DNA from: Bacillota bacterium
Lineage (GTDB): Bacteria > Bacillota > Clostridia > Clostridiales > Clostridiaceae
Length of the DNA: 6,143 nt
Direction: 5' to 3'
NCBI GenBank assembly: GCA_023427705.1
Contig: JAEZAL010000219.1
Location: 1 to 6,143, forward strand
The notes below the pieces were generated by a model, which saw only the letters and a list, made by a program, of their open reading frames with translations, was not told the DNA's origin and made no database searches. Below, one piece after another: positions 1-4,591 of this stretch. The stretch's first letter is position 1, and the number at the start of each line of letters is the position of its first letter. The translations under genes and the position numbers were made by a program.

Positions 1-471
1 TTCTTCAATTGCTTCTATTATTTCTTTCTTAGTTATAGTATCCTCTGTTCCAGAATAGGGGAGAAATCTTTTAATTAATATATCACTTGCACTAGCTATA
101 GTGTTTAAATCCTCAATTGTTTCTTCATTCATATTAATATACTTTAATTCTTTCATAAGTGCCTCTGAGCGAAAATAAAATCTATTACTATCTAAATTGT
201 CTCCTGTGAGTAATATACTACCACTACTCAATACAATTTCTAGTGCATATAAATTACTTACTAATTCTTTTGTATCACTTATGAATTTTTCTTTTGATAT
301 AGGTTTTTCTAAAAGAAAGTAAATAGAATTTCGAGTATTGGAGGCTACTGAGAGAACTTTATCAGAATATTTGTTTAATCTGTTATTGTTGAATTGTAAG
401 TATCCATAAATTAAAATTATAGAAATTATTATTAGAATTGAACATATAGCTAGTATTACCTTTTTATTCAT
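1..471 (-). CDS. Membrane-anchored protein of unknown function, N-terminal 157 residues (cut by window edge)
   Basis: The frame opens at an ATG (469-471) and runs 157 codons to the window edge with no stop, so the C-terminus is missing. A Shine-Dalgarno AGGAGGG (476-482, minus strand) lies close upstream and supports this start. The protein begins MNKKVILAICSILIIISIIL: a short basic N-terminus and one hydrophobic helix at about residues 4-24, with no lipobox cysteine in the usual place. This reads as a signal anchor. The remaining residues are polar, rich in Lys, Glu, Asn and Ser, and would sit outside the cell if the helix is an N-in anchor. I see no recognised domain or catalytic motif. It lies 75 bp downstream of the small membrane protein gene on the same strand, with no clear terminator between them, so co-transcription is possible. 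Real gene: likely. Function: unknown. Confidence 0.75.
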   Translation of the reverse strand, partial: MNKKVILAICSILIIISIILIYGYLQFNNNRLNKYSDKVLSVASNTRNSIYFLLEKPISKEKFISDTKELVSNLYALEIVLSSGSILLTGDNLDSNRFYFRSEALMKELKYINMNEETIEDLNTIASASDILIKRFLPYSGTEDTITKKEIIEAIEE

Positions 472-546
472 TTAACCCTCCTTAATAAATAGTGTATATT
501 TTTTTATTTAAAAATTAGGTTATGTTATATAATTATTTTAGTATTA

Positions 547-774
547 TTATTCATTTATATCAGTAGCCTTCTTTTCAAAATACATTTTACTAAAAAGAAA
601 AATTAAATTTTGAGTAATTAATAAGAAAAATGCAATGCTGGGAAATTTCTTATTAATAAAATAATCCACCAAGTTCCAAATAAATAGGAATAGTACAGTA
701 TAAAAATATGCGTATCTAAAAGCCTTTGTTGTAATAAATAACTCCATTTTATCCATTTTTCTAAGCTTTTTCAC
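547..774 (-). CDS. Small two-helix membrane protein, 75 residues
   Basis: I place the start at GTG 772-774, because AGGAGG (783-788) lies 8 nt upstream. A longer frame beginning at GTG 781-783 would overlap that Shine-Dalgarno and is unlikely. The protein has a basic and polar N-terminus (MKKLRKMDKMELFITTKAF), a first hydrophobic helix at about residues 21-39 (ending FIWNLVDYF), a short basic loop (INKKFP), a second helix at about 45-63, and a charged tail (FEKKATDINE). The loop and both ends carry charge, as expected of a helical hairpin in the membrane. From memory, similar 2-TM proteins in Clostridia and Bacilli are often encoded beside a small XRE-type helix-turn-helix regulator; that is a recollection, not a search result. 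No such regulator lies in this window. Two operator-like repeats sit immediately upstream. The biochemical function is unknown. Confidence 0.7.
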   Translation of the reverse strand: MKKLRKMDKMELFITTKAFRYAYFYTVLFLFIWNLVDYFINKKFPSIAFFLLITQNLIFLFSKMYFEKKATDINE

Positions 775-782
775 GAAGAACA

Positions 783-788
783 CCTCCT
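783..788 (-). promoter_or_regulatory. Shine-Dalgarno that fixes the start of the small membrane protein
   Basis: The minus strand reads AGGAGG here, followed by 8 nt and GTG at 772-774. This perfect site decides between that GTG and the upstream in-frame GTG at 781-783, whose G and T overlap or abut the site. The left copy of the operator-like repeat (787-816) overlaps the distal end of this site, so a bound protein or an RNA hairpin there could affect translation as well as transcription. Confidence 0.75.
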
Positions 789-816
789 ATAAAGTAAAAA
801 GTTCTTTATATTTATT
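787..816. repeat. Operator-like direct repeat, copy 1, with a perfect interrupted palindrome
   Basis: This 30-bp stretch matches 841-870 at 27 of 30 positions. Inside it, 788-810 is a perfect interrupted palindrome, TATAAAG-N9-CTTTATA. It lies between birA and the small membrane protein gene and touches the latter's Shine-Dalgarno. The dyad symmetry plus a second spaced copy is typical of a site for a dimeric repressor. Which protein binds is not visible in the window. Confidence 0.65.
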
Positions 817-840
817 ATATACATATATTACCAATTAATT

Positions 841-870
841 CTATAAAGTAAAAAGCTTTTTATATTCATT
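841..870. repeat. Operator-like direct repeat, copy 2
   Basis: This is the second copy of the 30-bp repeat, starting 54 bp from copy 1 (about five helical turns, so roughly the same face of the DNA). Its palindrome, 842-864, has one arm mismatch (TATAAAG-N9-TTTTATA). The centre also forms a 12-bp perfect palindrome, AAAAAGCTTTTT (850-861). Differences from copy 1 are confined to three bases. The spacing and symmetry suggest cooperative binding of one regulator to both copies. Confidence 0.6.
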
Positions 871-914
871 AGGTTAGCTTGCACCTGAATGGTTGAATTA
901 AACATAGCCCAAAA

Positions 915-1679
915 CTATAATCTAATAGATATTTCTCCAGAAATTATTCTTTCTACCTCATTATTTAGGGTTTTCACTAATAGCGATCCATCTTCTAATA
1001 TATCTATTGGTGTTACTTTTCTTGTAGAATTCTTATATTCTAGATTAACTTCTTTATTCAGTATAAGGGAGTTATTTTTATATATTTTTAAAATATTACT
1101 CTTATTACCATTTATAAATTCAGTATAGGATTTATAAAAATTATCTAAGAATTTATTTAATATATCTTCTCTATTAAAAAGTTTTCCTGTTGAAATTAAT
1201 AACGAGGTTGCTGTTTTTTGTAGTTCATTATTAAAATCAGTTAATTCTAAATTAATATTTATGCCTATGCCTATAACTATATATTTAACTTTATTATTAG
1301 AAATTTTTGATTCAGTTAGAATACCACATAATTTTTTTGAATTTAAATAAATATCATTTGGCCATTTTATTTTAGGATTTATTCCAAAATCTAAAAGGGT
1401 ATTATATAAAGTTGTAGAAGTTAAAATTGTTAAGAAATTTATATCTTTTAAATCAATAGAAGGTTTTAATAGAATTGAAAACCAGAGTCCTTTTCCTTTA
1501 GGAGAACTCCAACTTCTTCCTTTTGTTCCTTTTCCATTAGTTTGAGCTTCACTTACTACTACAATATCTTTAGTGAATTCACTTTCACCTAACTTCTTAC
1601 AATATATATTAGTAGAGTCTACAGTATCTAAATAAATAAAATTTATATGTTTATATTTATTTATTAATTTATCAATCAT
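915..1679 (-). CDS. birA: Biotin--[acetyl-CoA-carboxylase] ligase, monofunctional (class I, no DNA-binding domain)
   Basis: This cytoplasmic enzyme activates biotin with ATP to biotinyl-5'-AMP and transfers it to a lysine of biotin carboxyl carrier domains (acetyl-CoA carboxylase AccB, pyruvate carboxylase and the like). Numbering from the chosen start (254 residues): DSTN at 21-24; the biotin/ATP glycine-rich loop QTNGKGTKGR at 46-55, matching the GRGRRG loop of E. coli BirA; KWPND at 105-109; KLCGILTE at 116-123, where K116 corresponds to the catalytic lysine of E. coli BirA; IGIGINI at 136-142; and a small C-terminal beta domain from about 208 ending in GEISIRL. No N-terminal winged helix precedes the catalytic domain, so it should not act as the biotin repressor. 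Start: ATG 1677-1679 has GGTGG (1688-1692) 8 nt upstream. An in-frame ATG at 1692-1694 would add five residues but has no Shine-Dalgarno. It is divergent from the dCMP deaminase gene. Confidence 0.93.
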   Translation of the reverse strand: MIDKLINKYKHINFIYLDTVDSTNIYCKKLGESEFTKDIVVVSEAQTNGKGTKGRSWSSPKGKGLWFSILLKPSIDLKDINFLTILTSTTLYNTLLDFGINPKIKWPNDIYLNSKKLCGILTESKISNNKVKYIVIGIGININLELTDFNNELQKTATSLLISTGKLFNREDILNKFLDNFYKSYTEFINGNKSNILKIYKNNSLILNKEVNLEYKNSTRKVTPIDILEDGSLLVKTLNNEVERIISGEISIRL

Positions 1680-1696
1680 TATATTTACCACCATAG

Positions 1697-1708
1697 TTCA
1701 AATTTGAA
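1697..1708. repeat. 12-bp perfect palindrome upstream of birA
   Basis: TTCAAATTTGAA reads the same on both strands and lies 18 bp upstream of the chosen birA start, in the divergent birA/dCMP deaminase spacer. It could be an operator for a regulator of birA. In DNA this AT-rich, a 12-bp palindrome can also arise by chance, and I do not recognise it as a known box. Confidence 0.3.
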
Positions 1709-1799
1709 TTATTTATATAGAATGTAAAAGTTAACAAGAATAGTTAATCATATTTATATTTTAACCCTACTGGTAAATTTTATCTATCATATGAGGGGA

Positions 1800-1828
1800 T
1801 TTAAATTATATATTATATAAGTTATAAT
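1800..1828 (+). promoter_or_regulatory. Candidate promoter for the dCMP deaminase gene
   Basis: A perfect -10 hexamer TATAAT (1823-1828) is preceded after 17 bp by TTTAAA (1800-1805), a four-of-six match to TTGACA. Transcription would begin near 1835, leaving a leader of about 48 nt before the GTG start. A second possibility is TTGATA (1832-1837), 16 bp, TATTTT (1854-1859). AT-richness makes chance matches common, so the choice is tentative. I see no riboswitch-like structure in the 203-bp divergent spacer (1680-1882). Confidence 0.35.
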
Positions 1829-1882
1829 AAATTGATAACAAGTTTAATTATAGTATTTTAATTGTAATAAGGGGGTATTTAA

Positions 1883-2377
1883 GTGAAAAGAAGTGATTAT
1901 ATTTCTTGGGATGAATATTTTATGGGTGTTGCTATTTTAGCAGGTATGAGAAGTAAGGATCCAAGTACTCAAGTTGGGGCTTGTATAGTAGATAATGATA
2001 ATAAGATATTAAGTCAAGGTTATAATGGATTGCCAAGAGGATGTTCAGATGATGAATTTCCTTGGAATAGAGAAGGAAATATGCTTGAAACCAAATATCC
2101 TTATGTAGTTCATGCTGAATTAAATGCAATATTAAACAGTAGAGGAAGTAATTTAGTAGGTTCAAAGATATATGTTGCTTTATTTCCATGTAATGAATGT
2201 GCAAAAGCAATAATCCAATCAGGAATTAAGGAAGTAGTTTATCTATCAGATAAATATTCTGATACAGATATGGTAAAAGCATCAAAGAGAATGTTTAACG
2301 CAGCTGGAGTTAAGATGACTAAATTGGAACCTAAAAATAAGAAAATAGATATATCCTTTGATATAAATAAAATATAA
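1883..2377 (+). CDS. Deoxycytidylate (dCMP) deaminase
   Basis: This is a zinc-dependent cytosolic enzyme converting dCMP to dUMP, the substrate of thymidylate synthase. The protein has 164 residues, a normal length for the family. The zinc/catalytic signature is complete: HAE at 77-79 (His77 zinc ligand, Glu79 general acid/base) and PCNEC at 102-106 (Cys103 and Cys106 zinc ligands). Upstream lie KDPSTQVGACIVD (25-37) and the substrate/effector loop GYNGLPRGCSDD (46-57), typical of dCMP deaminases and setting it apart from cytidine and tRNA adenosine deaminases. It is related to Bacillus ComEB. The start is GTG 1883-1885, supported by AAGGGGG (1869-1875) 7 nt upstream. It appears to be a single-gene transcription unit, divergent from birA and closed by a terminator right after the stop. 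A short Lys/Asp/Ile tail after residue 148 is probably disordered. Confidence 0.93.
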   Translation: MKRSDYISWDEYFMGVAILAGMRSKDPSTQVGACIVDNDNKILSQGYNGLPRGCSDDEFPWNREGNMLETKYPYVVHAELNAILNSRGSNLVGSKIYVALFPCNECAKAIIQSGIKEVVYLSDKYSDTDMVKASKRMFNAAGVKMTKLEPKNKKIDISFDINKI

Positions 2378-2386
2378 ATATATTAT

Positions 2387-2408
2387 GGAAGCAAAATGCT
2401 TCCTTTTT
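2387..2408 (+). terminator. Intrinsic terminator of the dCMP deaminase gene
   Basis: The arms GGAAGCA (2387-2393) and TGCTTCC (2397-2403) form a perfect 7-bp stem with a 3-nt loop (or 6 bp with a 5-nt loop), followed by five T (2404-2408) after the stop codon at 2375-2377. It separates this gene from the leader and transporter region. Confidence 0.85.
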
Positions 2409-2456
2409 GTATATATATATTATTGGTTATATTATAAAAAATAAATTATAAAAATG

Positions 2457-2485
2457 TTGACAAATACCATTTAAAGGAATAGAAT
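2457..2485 (+). promoter_or_regulatory. Strong sigma-A-type promoter of the leader/ABC transporter region
   Basis: A consensus -35 TTGACA (2457-2462) and a -10 TAGAAT (2480-2485, five of six) are separated by exactly 17 bp. It is the best promoter in the window. Transcription should start near 2492. An 8-bp direct repeat GAATAGAA (2477-2484 and 2492-2499) spans the -10 and the likely start site, within a purine-rich run leading to the Shine-Dalgarno at 2511-2517. Whether that repeat binds anything is unknown. Confidence 0.8.
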
Positions 2486-2525
2486 GGAAAAGAATAGAAA
2501 ATAAAGTGAAAAGGAGGTAGGAAAG

Positions 2526-2621
2526 ATGTTAAAAATGACTATAGACTCAAATCAATCTAAAAATAATAAAATTATAAATAAAATTAATAATCCTATCTCA
2601 ATGTGTAAATTTATATTATAA
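2526..2621 (+). CDS. Small ORF, 31 residues: putative leader peptide
   Basis: ATG 2526-2528 is preceded by AAGGAGG (2511-2517) with an 8-nt gap, inside the transcript expected from the strong promoter at 2457-2485. The peptide starts MLKMTIDSNQSKNNK, is rich in Asn, Lys and Ile, and ends NNPISMCKFIL. It has no signal peptide, no transmembrane helix long enough to call, no double-glycine leader and no run of one amino acid that would suggest classical amino-acid attenuation. The quality of the translation signals, far better than chance, is the main reason to call it. It ends 69 nt before a terminator-like hairpin and 233 nt before the first ABC transporter gene. A role as a cis-acting leader whose translation is sensed is the preferred reading; a free-standing peptide is possible. 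Peptide function is unknown. Confidence 0.5.
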   Translation: MLKMTIDSNQSKNNKIINKINNPISMCKFIL

Positions 2622-2637
2622 AGTTTATGCAACTTTA
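2619..2637 (+). other. RNA hairpin on the stop codon of the 31-codon ORF
   Basis: The arms TAAAGTT (2619-2625) and AACTTTA (2631-2637) form a perfect 7-bp stem with a 5-nt loop; the first three bases are the TAA stop. Ribosomes terminating on the ORF would melt it. Part of the 3' arm with its flank (TTACTTT, 2635-2641) can instead pair with AAAGTAA (2680-2686), just before the first terminator. Both pairings are AT-rich and weak, so this is suggestive only. Confidence 0.35.
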
Positions 2638-2689
2638 CTTTAAATGTATTATTTTTGTTTTAAAAAATTAATTTATAGAAAAGTAATTT

Positions 2690-2719
2690 AGGCCAGGGTT
2701 ATTAACCATGGTTTTTTTT
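2690..2719 (+). terminator. Terminator-like hairpin 1 in the leader
   Basis: CCAGGGTT (2693-2700) pairs with AACCATGG (2704-2711) around an ATT loop, with one internal G/A mismatch, and can be extended by G-U and A-U pairs. Eight T follow (2712-2719). With the mismatch and tight loop it may be a weaker terminator than the one downstream, which would suit conditional readthrough. Confidence 0.6.
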
Positions 2720-2743
2720 GTTTATCTAAAATGGGGATAATAG

Positions 2744-2776
2744 AAGGCTATGGGGTTTCATAGCCTTTTTATTTTT
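2744..2776 (+). terminator. Strong intrinsic terminator 2, upstream of the ABC exporter genes
   Basis: AAGGCTATG (2744-2752) and CATAGCCTT (2759-2767) form a perfect 9-bp stem with a 6-nt GGGTTT loop, followed by T-rich sequence (TTT at 2768-2770, A, then five T to 2776). It lies between the strong promoter and the transporter genes, so the transporter must either rely on readthrough or use its own promoter. Confidence 0.85.
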
Positions 2777-2802
2777 GGAAGGATGATGGAGATGTTTAAA
2801 AA

Positions 2803-2830
2803 TTAACTAAAAAATTAGCAATAATATTAT
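2803..2830 (+). promoter_or_regulatory. Weak candidate promoter just upstream of the ABC exporter genes
   Basis: TTAACT (2803-2808) and TATTAT (2825-2830) are separated by 16 bp, four and five matches to the consensus hexamers. It lies after the second terminator and would start transcripts near 2837, just ahead of the Shine-Dalgarno at 2841-2847. In AT-rich DNA the match may be chance. If real, the transporter need not depend on readthrough of the leader. Confidence 0.25.
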
Positions 2831-2854
2831 TCTTAAGCAAAAGGGGGAATTTAA

Positions 2855-4591
2855 ATGACTAGAGTACTAAAATATGTTTCAAAACATAAAGCTTTATTAT
2901 TTTTTGGAACATTTTCAATGATTTCAGTAATAGGAATTGATTTAATATCACCTTATTTACAACAATTATTTATTGATAATGGAATTGGAGAAGGAAACTA
3001 TAGCTTAATTCAAAAAATCTTAGTAGCCCTTCTTATTATAACTTTATTAAAGTCTATTCTTGGATATGGAAAAGAATATCTTTACGATCTTTTAGGTGTT
3101 GAAGTTCATGAAGATATAAAGAAAGATCTTTTTAATCATATTCAAAAATTAGAGTTTAAGTATTTTGATGATATGAACACTGGAGAGCTTATGTCTAGAA
3201 TTGGAGAGGATGTTGAGAATATTTGGCAAACCCTTGGATTTGGACTTAGACTTTTTATTGAAAATATAATTTACTTTGTTGTTTCAACAATTATTTTATT
3301 TATGTTAAATGCAAAACTTGCTTTAGCTTGCTTTGTAATTATGATTCCTATTGGATTTATTGGTATTAAACTTGAGAAGAAGTTTGGAAAAGCATATGAA
3401 GATTTAAGTGATCAAACAGCTAAAATAACAACTACAGCACAAGAAAATATTGCTGGAGTTAGATTAGTTAAAGCATTTTCAAGAGAAAAACATGAAATTA
3501 GTAAGTTCTTAAAAATGAATAGGAAGTTTTATGATTTAAGTATGGTTCAAGGTAAGATAATTGGAGATTACTTCCCACCAATTGAATTCTTAACTAATAT
3601 TTCTCTAGTAGTTATGATAGTTTTTGGTGGTTATTTAGTTATGAATGAAAATATAACCATTGGAGTTTTAGTAGCCTTTAGTGGTTACATTTGGAATCTT
3701 ATTTGGCCAATGAGAATGCTTGGAGAATTACTTGATTTACTTTCAAGAAATACAGCTTCAGCTAAGAAGATATTTGAAATTATGGACAAGGAACCAGAAA
3801 ATTTAAGTAAAGAAGGTTCTTATGAAAGTAAGGAAGTTAAGGGCAAAATAAAAATTAATAATGTTAGCTTTAAATATAAAGATGAATATGTTTTAAAAAA
3901 TATTAATTTAGATATTAAAGCAGGCAGTACTGTTGCTATTATGGGAACAACAGGATCAGGGAAGTCTACTTTAATTAATTTAATTGGTAAGTATTACAAT
4001 GCAACAGATGGAAGTATTGAAATAGATGACGTTAATATTAATGATTACAATTTAAAATTCTTAAGAGAAAATATGTCAATAGTTCCACAAGATACCTTCC
4101 TTTTCTCTGATACAATATTAAACAATATAAAGTTTAGTAATGATAGTGCTTCTATAGAGGAAGTGAGAGAAGCAGCAAGACTTGCTTGTGCTTTAGAATT
4201 TATAGATGAATTAGAAGAAGGATTAAATACTGAAATTGGTGAAAGAGGTATGGGACTTTCAGGTGGTCAAAAACAAAGACTTTCTATTACTAGAGCCTTA
4301 GTTAGAAAATCTAAGATATTAATATTAGATGATTCAACTTCAGCTTTAGATATGGAAACTGAATATAGTCTTTTAAAGAATTTATCAGAAAGAAAAAATA
4401 CAAGTACAACCTTCATTATAGCTCATAGAATTTCAGCTGTTAAAAATGCAGACCTTATTCTTTATTTAGAAGACGGTGAAATAAAAGAAATGGGCACTCA
4501 TGAAGAATTATTAGGGGTTAAGGGAAAATACTTTGATATTTATTGTAATCAATTCAAGGACTTTAACCTTTTAGAAGAGGAGGTTATATAG
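2855..4591 (+). CDS. ABC exporter half-transporter, degenerate-site subunit of a heterodimer
   Basis: This 578-residue protein is a complete TMD-NBD half-transporter of the multidrug/lipid exporter type. The transmembrane domain (about 1-300) shows hydrophobic segments near 14-35, 52-72, 131-150, 153-171, 245-266 and 268-290. The nucleotide-binding domain (about 330-570) has an A-loop Tyr341, Walker A GTTGSGKST (364-372), Q-loop Gln412 (PQD), a perfect signature LSGGQKQR (468-475), Walker B ILILDD (488-493), D-loop SALD and H-loop His524. Asp493 replaces the catalytic Glu, the hallmark of the degenerate-site subunit in heterodimeric exporters such as BmrC, LmrC and TM287 (family knowledge). 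The start ATG has AAGGGGG (2841-2847) 7 nt upstream. The stop abuts the start of the partner gene. Substrate is not predictable from sequence; drug export is a reasonable guess. YfiB-like is an alternative label by size. Confidence 0.93.
   Translation: MTRVLKYVSKHKALLFFGTFSMISVIGIDLISPYLQQLFIDNGIGEGNYSLIQKILVALLIITLLKSILGYGKEYLYDLLGVEVHEDIKKDLFNHIQKLEFKYFDDMNTGELMSRIGEDVENIWQTLGFGLRLFIENIIYFVVSTIILFMLNAKLALACFVIMIPIGFIGIKLEKKFGKAYEDLSDQTAKITTTAQENIAGVRLVKAFSREKHEISKFLKMNRKFYDLSMVQGKIIGDYFPPIEFLTNISLVVMIVFGGYLVMNENITIGVLVAFSGYIWNLIWPMRMLGELLDLLSRNTASAKKIFEIMDKEPENLSKEGSYESKEVKGKIKINNVSFKYKDEYVLKNINLDIKAGSTVAIMGTTGSGKSTLINLIGKYYNATDGSIEIDDVNINDYNLKFLRENMSIVPQDTFLFSDTILNNIKFSNDSASIEEVREAARLACALEFIDELEEGLNTEIGERGMGLSGGQKQRLSITRALVRKSKILILDDSTSALDMETEYSLLKNLSERKNTSTTFIIAHRISAVKNADLILYLEDGEIKEMGTHEELLGVKGKYFDIYCNQFKDFNLLEEEVI

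Larger units (their letters stand above)
2492..2776 (+). promoter_or_regulatory. Candidate translated leader / attenuator upstream of the ABC exporter genes
   Basis: From the predicted start site to the second terminator the RNA would hold, in order, a strong Shine-Dalgarno, a 31-codon ORF, a hairpin on its stop codon, a terminator-like hairpin with eight U, and a second strong terminator, then 78 nt to the transporter start codon. The arrangement resembles the bmrB leader of B. subtilis bmrCD, where ribosome stalling on a leader ORF prevents termination (established for that system; inference here). I could not identify a convincing antiterminator pairing by eye. An independent small RNA or peptide gene that simply ends here is the main alternative. 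Confidence 0.45.

Noticed and set aside
805..834. Possible minus-strand promoter TTGGTA-N18-TATAAA, or TATAAT at 814-819, for the small membrane protein
   Set aside because: The hexamers are plausible but no -35 at good spacing fits TATAAT, and such matches are common in this AT-rich DNA, so no promoter was called.
889..1128. 79-codon plus-strand open frame
   Set aside because: It lies antisense inside birA, lacks a Shine-Dalgarno, and its translation is low-complexity; birA is certain by its motifs.
1692..1694. Upstream ATG of birA adding five residues
   Set aside because: No Shine-Dalgarno precedes it, while the GGTGG within this extension is well spaced for the ATG at 1677-1679.
1680..1882. 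Possible riboswitch or T-box in the divergent spacer
   Set aside because: No conserved core motifs or stable hairpin with a T-run could be seen on either strand.
1932..2210. 92-codon minus-strand open frame
   Set aside because: It is antisense to the dCMP deaminase catalytic region, including the HAE and PCNEC codons, and has no family resemblance.
2704..2713. Palindrome AACCATGGTT as a separate operator
   Set aside because: It is fully explained as the 3' arm of the terminator-like hairpin and the start of its T-run.
2783..2806. Seven-codon frame MMEMFKN with GGAAGG just before it, between terminator 2 and the exporter gene
   Set aside because: It is too short to judge, its Shine-Dalgarno-like sequence is too close to the first ATG, and nothing else supports it; at most a second mini-leader.
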